Shown here one piece after another: positions 45,630-56,609 of a DNA stretch of 64,000 bases (position 1 is the first letter of the stretch; every line of letters begins with the position of its first letter). The stretch is taken from positions 29,588,177-29,652,176 of the forward strand of contig JAJEKV010000001.1 of assembly GCA_021234155.1 (NCBI GenBank), in the 5' to 3' direction. The notes beneath the pieces were generated by a model. It worked only from the letters and a program-made list of their open reading frames with translations, had not been told where the DNA came from and made no database searches. This DNA is from Isoetes taiwanensis. Its lineage: Eukaryota; Streptophyta; Lycopodiopsida; Isoetales; Isoetaceae. The position numbers were made by a program, and so were the translations under genes.

Positions 45630-45975
45630 TATGCTCCTACTTGTAGCAACATCTATCTGCATATTGAAATTTGTAATGCTTTTATATTGAAATATAAGAT
45701 TTGTTGAAATATACTTTGATTTGCCTATCCCAACTCATCATTGGTACCTTATTTGGACTGCACCAGTGCTTTTCTTTTCTATAAAGAGGTTTTATTCCTG
45801 AATGATTAGAGCTAAAAAAAGGATGATTGTTAAATCCTCCTAGGCTTATTTAATCCAAGATGTACGCAAAACCATGATGTGCGCAATATGAGTGTGCAAT
45901 GGCTATAAAGGACATAAAAGAAAAATCTAGACGTGATAAAAATGCATTGCAAATATCAAATTGATTTAGTCTCTA

Positions 45976-46416
45976 ATAGACCCAATGCATAGCTACAGAT
46001 GGAGGGCAGAGAATCCCCCGGCATGAGAGAATATGCCAGTGTTGCCACATGCGGACAGTAGAGGATGAGCACCATACTCTGCAAGAGTGTCCGGCATATA
46101 CGCATATCCGAGCAACACATGCTGATCTTAGATGCTCTGCGGCACCGCTGCATCAATTGCTGGCATCGCCAATGGTTGCACGTCTCGCATCCTACATTTT
46201 GCAAGTCTCTACCGTCAGAGAATCCCTTACAGGACAAGGGATCTGAGATTCTACTACCAGGGTTTTTCCTCCCATGTGGGGGTTTTTTCGTCCCAGTAGT
46301 AGGGAGTAGGGACACATTGTATAGTAGCATTTGTCTTTTTGGTGTGGTTTTATCTGCTTTGTGTACTGCATGTACCATCTCATAGGTCAAGTTTGGCCTC
46401 CGCGGACGTTAAAATA
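45976..46416 (+). mobile_element. LINE 3' fragment (C-terminal Cys/His motif and 3' UTR)
   Basis: The plus frame gives ICQCCHMRTVEDEHHTLQEC followed by PAYTHIRATHADL, the zinc-knuckle-like end of plant LINE ORF2 proteins. The frame stops at 46246. The 3' UTR ends CCGCGGACGTTAAAAT, matching the 3' end of the LINE at 43294-43310, so both are one family. Confidence 0.8.
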
Positions 46417-46466
46417 TACTTCCTTCCTTCCTTCCTTCCTTCCTTCCTTCCTTCCTTCCTTCCTTC
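46417..46466 (+). repeat. (CTTC)n microsatellite tail
   Basis: About 12 units directly after the LINE 3' end. Confidence 0.95.
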
Positions 46467-47689
46467 TCTTTATTAAATTAATTTTAAGGATATTCCAAGA
46501 TGAATTTACATGGGATCCTACCTCAGCTTTGAGTTATTTTTAAAAGATATAAATAAGAACCATAGGATATCAGGCCCCGAAATGATCTTAAGATCGATAT
46601 TTTGTGTGATGATACTCCAAGATGAAAGATGACCTTGAATTTGACTATTTCTAGAAGATATAAATAAGAACCATAGTCTACCATGCCCCCAAATAATATT
46701 CTTACGATCGATATTCTAAGTTATGCAGTAAATTAATTACATCGTTTACATTTCCTTTTCTCGTTTTTGCTAAATGTAACACCATTCACCTTAACAAACC
46801 CCACAATGACTTGCACTACTGAGAAATTTGGGCATCAAGATGCACTTTTCTACATTATTTTTCCATCCAAAGCGAATGGGCAAATAGAAGTTACCCTTGG
46901 AACTTAGTTAAATATGTTGTACAATTTGATGCATGAGCAGGTTACAAATGGGAATAATGCTATGATATAAGGTTCATTGATGAAAATAATATTTCTGCTA
47001 AAGAAGCTAATAATGGCTAACTATAGCTTATTAGACTGATTTTAAAGTGCTGCTATTTAGTTTGAATAGAGTTGCTCGTTCATAGGTTCCTCATAGTTTG
47101 GGGGATTAGTTTGGTTAGAAAGGTAAAGAGGAATCAAAGCTTCCCAAATCCTCAACTCCTTGGAGAGTTTACTTCCAACATCAATCTTCAATTCCTCTAA
47201 GTCGTATTTGAAACCTTATTCATTGAGCCTTGAAGTGTCAGTTGGTTAGCTGTGATGGTGCTAAATGGGTGGATCGGTGCATTTTACCTTGTTCGTTGTG
47301 CCTCAAATCATAAATTCGATAGGCCGTATCAAATAGTATCTTTCACTACATCTAATCTCTTATATAATGGATACACAACTATTATCAAGGGCACCACCAT
47401 GTGATTCTATATACATGGTCGACGATATATACAGATATGTACAGCATGATGGAAGTTAACATAAAACATTCATAAGGTTTTAATATTTGCAAAAACAACT
47501 AAGCAATTCTTGCAACATACAAAGCACATTTTGTCAAGCAAAAAAAAAAAAAAAGGTATGCTCTTGTACATTTCATCTGGAGAACCATTGTGTTCATCTT
47601 GAGGCACCGCAGGCCCATGGCCACAGTACAAGCCAAGTTGGAGATGTTCATTGTCCATACCGATTACCTTCTGGAATTAGATAATGTGG
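46467..47689. other. Intergenic stretch with a diverged tandem duplication
   Basis: Segments 46490-46600 and 46613-46715 share CTCCAAGATGAA, AGATATAAATAAGAACCATA and CGATCGATATT and are diverged duplicates. The rest (46720-47689) shows no gene. An A run of 14 lies at 47541-47554. Confidence 0.5.
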
Positions 47690-48440
47690 CGGTCAAATGC
47701 GGCCTGCTGAAGAAGCAAGAAACCTGTCCCTTGCAAAAGGATCTGATATAGGACTGTGCATTTTTGTGTACCAAAAAGGCTTTCTGTAACAACTCCCACT
47801 CATTCCATGTAGCCGAGGATATGACCAGAACCCAGACTTCGACTTCGACCCCATTAAAAAAAAAAAAAAAAAAAAAAAAACGGGTTCGACCAAAACCCTG
47901 AACAAGTGTGACAGATGGGGACAGTCATACAACTCTGCTTTGTAGCTATTATTCTGCATCGCATAAATTGCCTTTCATCTCGCGGTCACTCGTAATCGAA
48001 TGGAAGTGGCCCAGTATGTGGTATTGGGGAACTCGATGCCCAGATTCTTGTAGGTGTGTGCTACCTCCACATTTTGCCCCTGATAAGTGGAGGGAAGCCT
48101 TGGCTGGCATGAAGACGAGACAAGTAAAACCTTAGTCTTGGCTAAATTGACCCTGATTCCAGTGGCCCGGCATAAAGTTTCTTAGGGCATGTAGGTGCCG
48201 CTGCTACATGGCTTATGAGGTGTGGGCTAGGAGATCTACATCATCTGCGTATATGAGTTGCCTGATTATTTGGTGCACAAACTGAGCTCCGTCACTCTGA
48301 AATCAGTAACCACCCCTTTAATTGGTCAATGTAGAGGTAAAACAATGTGGGGAGAGTAGGCATCCCTGGTGGACACCAATACTACTGTTTAAAAGTTGTC
48401 CTGTCGGTATCAGTTGGCTAGAACATGTCTCATAGAGCCT
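47690..48440 (-). mobile_element. Second LINE RT fragment, same family
   Basis: On the minus strand GVHQGCLLSPHCF (RT block before the active site, about 48370-48335), IIRQLIYADDVDLLAHTS (about 48275-48220) and AMQNNSYKAELYDCPHLSHL (about 47960-47900) parallel the LINE at 44226-44690. Several frames are broken. A 24-base A run at 47857-47880 interrupts the coding part right after LVEP. Confidence 0.78.
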
Positions 48441-48879
48441 GTATACTATATTTTGCAAGTATTGGTGTCTTTACAGAAGTTACAAGGGCAAATTTAACTC
48501 CAATTAATTCTAAATATAAAAGTCAGACATAGCAATAGAGGTGCATCTTTTCTATCATTTAGGAGTAATTGGTAAAAGCTCGTGTAGAAAAGCAACTATT
48601 CTCAGTTGGATGTCCCTGAAATAGATAAGCAATAGAGAGGCCCGTTGTATTCTCTTGTAAGCTAAAGTATTTTGTAAATTTCTCGTAACAAACCTCAGCT
48701 TCAAATTACTGTAGTATTCCATTGGTTTTGGTTACGAAATCACCACCACCACTCAAAAAATAGCCTTAAAATTTTTTCGATGGTGCCACCTACTTGGCCC
48801 TGAGCCGCCTCAAAAAGTACTTGGCATAATTTCTCCTAGTACCAAAAGTTTGTGATTTTGATACCATGAAACATTTGCT

Positions 48880-49340
48880 TGGGATGCTGACGCCTTTGAA
48901 CATGTTAAGATGGCACACTGCAAGCTCCAGATCAGCCCTACGCTTACATGGGGCCTACAATGCTACCTCCGTATACATTTGTCACTAAAAAAGTGCAGAT
49001 TGATAGCTTCTGTATTGCCAACAGAGTACCATTGAAGACATGAAGACGAAAGTCATACTCTGCAGCAATGTCCGGCATTCAGTAACATCAGAGTCAGCTA
49101 TACTAAGCTGATCCTGCCTAACCAGCAGCTGCATGCACTGTTGGACACAACTTCAGTGGCTTCACTAGGATCTTATCTCTAAGACATCATGGATGTACGC
49201 ACTCAGTTATGTCCTCAGGCGCTGCACTGACATACATCATAAGGTACCATTGTAATGTATTGTTGTACATACATTACAATTGTATGTCTCTCAGTATACC
49301 TATTATTGCTAAGGTTTTTTCCTCGAAAACCCTCTGGGGA
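48880..49340 (+). mobile_element. Third LINE 3' fragment
   Basis: The plus frame gives HEDESHTLQQCPAFSNIRVS near 49040-49100, parallel to VEDEHHTLQECPAY at 46060. Downstream is a hairpin-like AAGGTTTTTTCCTCGAAAACC (49312-49332) similar to the 3' UTR hairpin of the first LINE. The precise left edge is uncertain and the canonical 3' tail is missing. Confidence 0.6.
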
Positions 49341-50165
49341 GATAAATACGTGTGAGATTAGTGACAGTGTGAAAATGTTGTAATTATGCTTTATCTATGT
49401 TTGTCCATCATAGTTGTGATCAAGCTTTCTCTACACAGTCACCCACCATTATGACTTGCATCGGGATTGAAGAGACCATCAATCCAATGATCCACATTCT
49501 TGCCATCAAGCATGTCTTCACTACCATGGATATTTTCATCAGCTCTGATATAAGTCCATTGAGTCCTTCAGCCATGGCACTGTTAGAAACAGATCACTGC
49601 CGCATCTCTTGACCCAAATGCTCTCTAAAATGGCACACTGGACACTAAAATGTGGAAATGTTTGCAAAAATGTATCGTGAATAGCACCTTAAGGGACACC
49701 AACTGGTAAGTGGTTCTGCAGGCAAATTAAATATGGCCCTTTTGCCTATCCAGGTTCTCTTTTTCATTTCTTTCCATTTTCGGACGCTGGGCAAGCGACC
49801 TGTATGTAGGGTATTATCTTTCCTTTTCCTTCAGGTCTTTTATGCAACAATTTACATTCCCATCTTTTGGACGCTGAACAACCTGTATGCATGTGGCATT
49901 TTCGGGTACTACTTTTGCTTTTCCTTCCACTTTTTTTTTCTTTGCAACATTTCCACTTTTTTTTTCTTTGCAACATTTATATTCATTTCCGTTTTGGGTT
50001 TTCTCCATGTCCAATTCATGTCTAGATACATCAAACTTTTCCTTATTGAAGGCTTTATTTTCTATTCTCTCCGACAAAGGATTTATTCAGTCAGTGTATA
50101 CACTGTAGACGGATGGCCGTAGAGCTACTAGACGCCACTGTAGGTCAAGGCAGCAAGCAAGCAAC
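49341..50165. other. Gene-free stretch with a small tandem duplication
   Basis: T-rich. A 25-bp unit with CACTTTTTTTTTCTTTGCAA is tandemly duplicated near 49929-49980. No coding region is supported. Confidence 0.4.
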
Positions 50166-50169
50166 CTGA

Positions 50170-50760
50170 ATGAATAGCAATGCCAAACTTATAATTCTTG
50201 AGCTGGTGGCAACCTTGCAGGAAGGTTATCAGCACTTGCAGGAAGAGGAAGATACTGCAAGTTCTTTCTTTTGCACTTGCAAATACGCAAGGGATCCTTC
50301 AATAATGTCCTCCAAACTTTCTTCATATCTCACCATTTCCATTGCATCACTAATTGTATAAAAATTCTCCGCCTCAGTGACATTTCAATCATGTTTTTCA
50401 GCCTCATCTCAAATTTCTCCTTTTTGAATGCCTCTAGAAACGACACATCCATCTTCGTTGGGTCTGTTAGAAGCTCCACAGTGTGATGCCTCAGGCTAGG
50501 CACATAAGTAGAAGGTGGAGGTATCTGTGAAATAATTGGTGCAATAACTTTTGTGATTATAATCTCCTGAAACATGGATAGGTACAACGGGTCTGGTAGA
50601 AGGGGGATGGTTAGAGAGCCAACATAAGCTTCCAAATTTTTTATCCCATCCTCTGATGATTCTTTTCATCACAGTCTGGCTGCTCGTACTTATGTCGTGA
50701 CGTTCATCATTGCAATTAACTGATTGATTAGGGAGCACAATATCAGCAGCATGCACCAGG
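50170..50760 (-). pseudogene. Coding-like remnant of unknown protein
   Basis: The minus strand has TDPTKMDVSFLEAFKKEKFE followed, after a frame change near 50370, by AENFYTISDAMEMVRYEESL, EDIIEGSLAYLQV and a stop near 50230. The amino-acid composition looks like real protein, but no ATG or intact frame exists and I do not recognise the family. Probably a decayed gene fragment. Confidence 0.3.
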
Positions 50761-50827
50761 TCGATTCTGTAGCAGCCAGCAGCATTATCCTCCTCCTATT
50801 TTTATATTGTTTTTTAAGTCGCTCATC

Positions 50828-51037
50828 TAATGCTGGGTTCACATGGACGAACTGCGAAGCGCTGGCTTAAAAGCTGCTGAACTTGGGCTGAGGCAAAAAA
50901 ATTCAGCCCCGTTTTGGAAAATCAGCCCTCGCAAGATCCAACTTGCGTAGCTGATGCAGCGCTGAATTTTTTTATCAGTGCTGACTCCGCCAGAACTCAG
51001 CGGAGGGCCTAAACTTCTCCATGTGAACCACCCTTAA
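50828..51037. mobile_element. Harbinger-like MITE with TAA target duplication
   Basis: The body 50831-51034 is 204 bp. The left end has GGGTTCACATGGA and the right end TCCATGTGAACCACCC, flanked by TAA on both sides. Internal sequence also folds back (AAAAAAATTCAGC / GCTGAATTTTTTT). Confidence 0.65.
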
Positions 51038-51169
51038 GTTTTCCTTGTTTTTACGCTCCAGAGTTTGGTGGTTGAACCACATTTCTTAGAGGTTTTTGAA
51101 GACCTTCAATTGCGTTTTTGGACCATAATTGTCTCTATTTTTGGTGTTTTTTCAGTCTGCCACTTTCAA

Positions 51170-52065
51170 TAATGCAGCGGATGCAAAATCGTCATCAAGG
51201 CAGATGGTTTGGCAGCAGCGGGAAAGGGTGTTGTTATTGCCAATTCTGTGAATGAATCTTTTGATGCTGTAGATTTGATTCGTTGACAGAATTTGGATCA
51301 GCAGGTGGGTCAATTGTGTCATTGAACAGTTTCTTGAAGGAGAAAATGCATCTTCTTTTGCCATCATGGATGGGGAGAATGCCATTCCTTTGGCTTCAGC
51401 TCAAGATCATAACTATGTTGGAGATGGCGATACTGGTCAGAATAGAGGAAGAATGAAAGCTTATTCTCCAGCTCCCATTGTAACCCCTGAAATGGAGTCA
51501 ATAGTGATGCACTCTATTAGCACTTTTGTGATTGAAGGGCATGGCGAAGAAGGGGTGCAAATTTGTTGGCGTTTTCTATGCGGGTTTGATGATCGACACA
51601 AAGAGTGGATTGCCTAAACTATTGAAATATAATGGTTCGTTTTGGAGATCCTGAATATAGGTAGAATTGTTTATCTCAGGTGTTCCTATGTTGACATTTT
51701 ACATCTTTAAACTTTTGTTGGTCTCCTGAATTTGGGAAAATTATTGTTGGCTGCCTGTAAGTGCAGCTTGTAGGGTTTAAAGTAGAATGGGCTAGGGGAG
51801 TGGCCCTAGTTGTTGTAATGGCTAATAAAGGATACCATGGAAGCTACAAATCCTCTATAATTAAGAACCTTGAAGAAGCAGAATTACAGTTCCGGGGTGG
51901 TGGTGTTCCACGTTGGCACAGCATTTGACTCACATGGAAATCTTATTGCGGTAAGGGGAAGGGTGCTTGGGGTGACAGCATTGGAAGAAATGTTGCAGAG
52001 AGTTGAGCTTACCAAGCACTTGAACGTATTGTGTGGCGAAAAGGCTTTCATTGACATGATATAGG
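51170..52065 (+). pseudogene. Phosphoribosylamine-glycine ligase (GAR synthetase) pseudogene
   Basis: The intact enzyme ligates glycine to phosphoribosylamine in purine synthesis (plastid in plants). Recognisable parts: IVIKADGLAAAGKGVVIANS (about 51190-51250, ATP-grasp region; the family has AAGKGV without the extra Ala), IEQFLEGENASSFAIMDGEN (51316-51380), then IPLASAQDHNYVGDGDTG, MKAYSPAPIVTPEME, VFYAGLMIDTKSGLPKLL, LVVVMANKGYHGSY, and VFHVGTAFDSHGNL with RGRVLGVTALEEML (51907-51995). Several frameshifts and stops occur (51285, 51640, 51760). A T-rich intron end with CAG at 51155 suggests a genomic, not retroposed, origin. The N-terminal domain and C-terminal end are absent. Confidence 0.88.
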
Positions 52066-54008
52066 ATAGAGGGCTATTGGCTGAGGTGAACATCATAAAC
52101 AGTGAGGTATCACTCATGCATTCTTATGTAAAATGATCTCAGGAGCCCTAACATCTCATTGCCAGATATCTGGAATAAGGGAATTGCAGTTGAAGTTGCA
52201 GTTGCAGTTGCAGTTGAAATTATCTCTACTACCTTGGATAAAAAGCGATAACATTGAGCACTTTCAGTTGCAATCAACAATGGCACGTGTCGCTTCTCTG
52301 GTATAGTCTTGCTCTGACCTCATCATCCATCATTCAAATTGCCATTCAAGCTGCAAGGGAATGTAAGCTTTCCAGCCAGTAAATCCTTTTTCAGATCAAG
52401 TGTCCCTCTAACTGTCAGTAAATACTTTTCAAAAAAAGTTTCGATTGTGTTTCTACCTAAACTGAGATAACTAATAGCATCACCAGATATTTTAGACTAT
52501 GGTCTCACAGCTAGACAAAATGATCTAAATATGTAAGCATAAACAGCTCATAAAGAAGTTTGAGAAATTGAGTAACGAGCTCTTCAAATCTGATCAGTAA
52601 TATTTCCAGTTAGACCATCAATTTCGAGGTTTAGGTAATGCAGCAGAAATTTGAAGTATCAACGGTTTAGTTCCATTTAACTCATTCAGACAGACAGAAA
52701 TCGGAACATATGTTTGACCTTTTGCCACTCAAATGAAAATGCAAGTTTCCCTGCCAAATCCTGTATAACATCATCATGTTTAGGGTCCCATTCCAGAACT
52801 AATCTGCCACATTCTAAATCCACTCAGAGATACCATTGCGGCATCTCACAAAAGAGACTTTCATTCCATTCACTCTGTTCATCCATTCACATGAGCAAAA
52901 TGCGCATGCTGGCATGATAGAGCAAAATGGGCCGTGATGGCATGCCTTGGTGTAAATTGCAGTTTAAGGAATTCTATTGTGTTAGAAAATAACATAATGG
53001 GCAAGGTGTGAATGGAAAATTTAATGGGATCCATTATGTTAGAACAGACTGGGTGTGAACATGGATTTAACTGAATCCGTTATGTTATCAGCTAAGTAAC
53101 CACATGTGTGAACCAACTCTAAAATTATGCCTTAAATTAACATAACTACCAACTCCTTAATTTAAAAATTAGCCCAAATTAACCCAAACCCCCCTAGATT
53201 AGAGGTTTAAAAGATCATCGCCTTCCATCAATCCCACAAAGAGTGGCTATGCTTGATAAATGATAGCAAACTCCACTTCTCTTTTTAAATGCCAAGTGCA
53301 TCTACAATGCACTCTCCCCCTTCTTGTTGATCTCCACATACTCCATCCTTTAATTGAGGAACATCCACCTTTATAACGGATTGCTCAATCTAATGCTTAC
53401 TCGTTTATCTTGATAATTGGTTCGGACACTTGCGTCCATGCACGCTTGTAGAATTTTAGTGCCCTTCATCATGCATAGTGATAGGCTGATCAAATGTTAA
53501 TAAATTTCCTTTGTGTCTTTACTAAATAATTTCAGAAGACTTTTATGACCTACAGACTTCAATTAACCACCACAATGAATCTGCCGTAACAAGTCTGTCC
53601 TTGAACTTAAGCGATGCATTTAATATATGTTTGAATGCCTTTCGTACTGAAATCTCTGCGGCTTGACAGGGCTTCTCTTTCTGTCTCGTTATTCCGAAAG
53701 GAAGCATGGCCGCTAGTTTCTGAAATTGTTCATCCTGTATAGAATTTAATCAACAGCCATGAAACAATTTGGTGAAACATTGGCAGTGTCGGTGTGGCGT
53801 TCGTATAGTATCATCCCATGGAAGAAGTAGTGAAAATGTGCCGTGCATTGCAAGTAGTAATATGACAGAAAAGTCTGAAGTGGGCGCAGCAAATTTGGTA
53901 TTTGCCCAGACGAACTTGGACGTGACCGTCATAATTGGTCACTAATCCTAATATAAGATAATCCGAAGGACAGAGTTTAAAAGCTATGGGACTTAGTAAA
54001 GAACTTAC
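52066..54008. other. Gene-free stretch
   Basis: A short GTTGCA repeat lies at 52192-52216. The motifs GGTGTGAA and CACATGTGTGAACCAACTC near 53010-53120 resemble MITE ends but no matched pair was found. A minus-strand open stretch at 53731-53540 (DEQFQKLAAMLPFGITRQ) follows an acceptor-like CAG and might be a further exon of the gene at 54242, but this is weak. Confidence 0.35.
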
Positions 54009-54242
54009 AATGCGTTTGCCAAATTCAATTCCAGCAACGATGAAGGGTGTGATGCCAGCTGCAAAAGCATAAGAAAGTTTATCATTCATCCACATCCAGG
54101 TGATGTGAAAAGAGAGTATAAAAGGCTTACCCAAAGCGCCCACCAAAACCTGCCACTCTATTTGAGTAGACGAATGCGAATGCACGGGGGCGAGAGGGAT
54201 GCTGTTGCTGGGCAGAGGCAGGTGCAGGCGATTCATCGCCAT
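54009..54242 (-). CDS. Two-exon fragment of a small membrane-protein-like gene
   Basis: The ATG at 54242 (MAMNRLHLPLPSN) opens exon 1 to 54131, which ends at GTAAGC. Exon 2 runs 54058-54009, bounded by TTTTGCAG and GTAAGTTC. Splicing joins the frame as WQVLVGALAGITPFIVAGIE followed by FGKRI, a hydrophobic segment likely to span a membrane. Clean splice signals with preserved phase suggest a functional or recently functional gene. The next exon is not recognised. An upstream ATG at 54308 in the same frame would add 22 residues. The sequence reminds me of small plant organelle membrane proteins, but I cannot name it. Confidence 0.55.
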
Positions 54243-54423
54243 GCCGCTGCTGCTTTTACGTCGGCCACGGAATAAATACCAGCACTTGCTTGCTCCCGAA
54301 GAGCCCACGTCCTACGATAAACTAGCAAACCTGTGTTTGGCATTGGCGCGCATGGGAAATTTTTTACAATTTAAGGTTGTAAAAATACAAATAGTGCCCA
54401 AGCAAAAAAAAACTAGCAAACAA

Positions 54424-54501
54424 GTGGATTGCCCCCAAAATGCTATTATGAATAAAGCTTTATGCTTTGCCCCCAAAATGCTATTATGAATAAAGCTTTA
54501 T
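54424..54501. repeat. 41-bp tandem duplication
   Basis: GCCCCCAAAATGCTATTATG with AATAAAGCTTTAT occurs at about 54432 and 54470. Confidence 0.85.
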
Positions 54502-54520
54502 AAATGTATGTTCATGCGTC

Positions 54521-54733
54521 TGGTCGTTTAGTCTAGTGGTAATACACTAGGTCTAGCAACTATAGGTCTCGAGTTTGAGACCGCCCAGAATCGCACTTTG
54601 AACTGTTGGGTGTCAAAACCCACAGACGCAATGTAAAGTGGTTGGGGGCAGGGCCCAACGAAGCAATGTAGTGTGGTCACATGTCCAGTTGAATGCTGCC
54701 TAGTGGTGTGACGTTAAAATACTATCTATCTAT
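54521..54733 (+). mobile_element. tRNA-derived SINE with LINE-like 3' end
   Basis: The 5' part has an A-box-like TTTAGTCTAGTGGTAATAC (54527-54545) and a B-box-like hairpin GGTCTCGAGTTTGAGACC (54565-54582) at tRNA-like spacing. This is an internal RNA polymerase III promoter. A body of about 120 bp ends GTGTGACGTTAAAATACT followed by (ATCT)n. GACGTTAAAAT is also the 3' end of the LINE at 46406-46416, so the LINE machinery probably mobilised this SINE. Confidence 0.8.
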
Positions 54734-55580
54734 CTATTATTTAAATTATTTCATTATTTTGAAAGTAGTATAGGAACATGGATGAATCATTTCGTTGCAT
54801 ATGTCTTTGTTTTTGCAAGGCAAAGAGGTAAGTGGCCAATATCACGAAGATGTTGTTTTTCTATTCTGATCCCGTGTTGACAATTCATGTGTTTTTTTTG
54901 TTTTGTTAAGGGTGATGCGAACTTTTTTTTTTTTTTTTGATGTTTAGATGTAGATTTTGAACATTATTTATTAGCATGTGTTTGTGTTGAATGGTTAAGT
55001 CCTTTGAGGTGTAGGGTTCGACTTAGTGTTGAATAACATGAGTAACATATGGGATTTGAATTTTTAAAATCGCGTAAAAGTAAATCATTTATATAAAAGT
55101 GTCTAGTTTTGCTTTAAAAGCAAAGATTTCTACAATTATTAAAAGCAGTATTGAAATCTCATAGGCAGTGTTGATTGTCTAGTTGTTTTCGTACTTTCGA
55201 TGATTACGTTTGCACAATTGATTTTGAATATCCCTGTTGGATTTTTGTTGAGATACTCGTTCACGGAATTTTAGTGGCGGCGTCATCATTTCATTATACA
55301 ATTCTCCATCGTCCATTCCATATGCTTTGTCAAGGAGTTCATTTCGGAAGAGTGCTTTGTATGCTTTGCTGTATCATTTGTAGATGGAACCAAAGCAAGT
55401 GTTGGTACTTGGCTTTGGATTTGCAGTTTCACATCGTGCTTGTGGTGTTCTTCTTCATACGTTTAATTTGTGCAATGTGTACAAAGCGTATCGTATGCTA
55501 TCGAAATTGTTAGTTTGTGCTTCAAATTTGCCTTTGATCTGCGAGGCCATATGTCGATTACATCTTGAAATTACTTGCAT
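54734..55580. other. T-rich stretch left of the RPA-like gene
   Basis: Holds a T run at about 54923-54938. On the minus strand near 55555-55450, HMASQIKGKFEAQTNNFDSI to RYALYTLHKLNV-stop could be a last exon of the RPA-like gene at 55612-56609, but junctions are unclear. Confidence 0.35.
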
Positions 55581-55611
55581 ATATTTGTGATTGGTACAAT
55601 TGTTTGCTTAC

Positions 55612-56609
55612 CGTTACGTCCTTGCGGTTTTCGACATGACTTGGATACACAATGTCTTTCATGCGTCGAATTGTTAATGTGTCGTAATTTACAATTGTTG
55701 GGTGTGTTTCCTTCTTCGGGTCTTCTTCTGCGAAGAATGCTAGTGTTGCATTTGATGTGGAGAGGCGCCAAATGCCTCAATCGTGACACGCAAATGCTTT
55801 TGAACAAAACTACTGGCTTGTCCCCTATGAAATCTAGATTAGTTTGTATTGTTGGCAATGACAAAATAAGAAATAGATTTTGTTACCTTTGAAGAATCTG
55901 TTTTGCAACTCATCATGTATTGGTTCTTGTTCTTTCCAGAATGTCAAGTTTGCCATGTCCTCTTCTTGGTTGCCGTCGGCGATTTGTAGCGCACGTCTTC
56001 CTGCAAGATCTTGTGCTCCGATGACGACAGCGAGTATGCTTGCATGGCTTGTAGGAGCAGCTGACATGCTTTTCAGTTTCTGTATAGACATGCCTTTTAC
56101 TGGCCTGAGGTTTATGATTATTGAAGTAGGCTGCACTTGGGTGATGTGTGTCCTGGCTCCAATCTTTATTGTAAACTTGTGGTCACCATAATCGTTTTTT
56201 GGATTTCGATTCTGTATCGTGTAACTGCAGATGGGAACATTGTTAATACGAATTAGCAACATTATTCATTTTCTCAAATGTTTTAATTTTTGAAGTGTAC
56301 TTACTTGGTGATTGAGACCCATGCTCCCGCTTTCGATTATTGGTAACGGTGGCGTGCTTGGTCTTGAACTGCTTGGACTGTAATTGCAGTGATTCCTTCT
56401 TCATCTATAATGTCGGCAGAAAGAGTTACAAATTTTGCTTCTGCATCCCGAAAGATATTTCCATAAGTACAAAGCACTAGGGCGTGTATCTCATTGTTTG
56501 GCTTGTTGGACAAGGTTCTCCATAGCTGGAGAGTACGTTGCTTCTTGTGTGTTGGCAAACTGGAGTTGGGTGCAATGTTATCTTCAGAGTTGGCTGTAAT
56601 GGATGCCAT
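55612..56609 (-). pseudogene. RPA70-like OB-fold protein gene, with defects
   Basis: RPA70 proteins bind single-stranded DNA through OB folds. Exon 1 (56609-56305) starts MASITANSEDN and ends at GTAAGT, with a TAA in frame near 56337. Exon 2 (56224-55887, CTGCAG and GTAACA borders) encodes an OB-fold-like stretch: SIIINLRPVKGMSIQKLKS, ASILAVVIGAQDLAGRRALQ, MANLTFWKEQ. Exon 3 (55824-55612) continues in phase with GDKPVVLFKSICVSR, as in DNA-binding domain B of RPA70. One base then shifts to LSTSNATLAFFAEEDPKKET and TIVNYDTLTIRRMKDIVYPS. Intron borders are good, the frames are not. It is either a decaying RPA-like gene or one damaged by sequence errors. Confidence 0.5.

Noticed and set aside
48900-48960. 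Short open frame as a separate gene
   Set aside because: It belongs to the broken LINE fragment that continues to 49340.
53000-53130. Third MITE suggested by GTGTGAACATGG and CACATGTGTGAACC
   Set aside because: No matched outer ends or target duplication could be found by eye.
54521-54600. Functional tRNA gene
   Set aside because: A and B boxes are present, but the body does not fold into a complete cloverleaf and the unit continues into a SINE body and tail.
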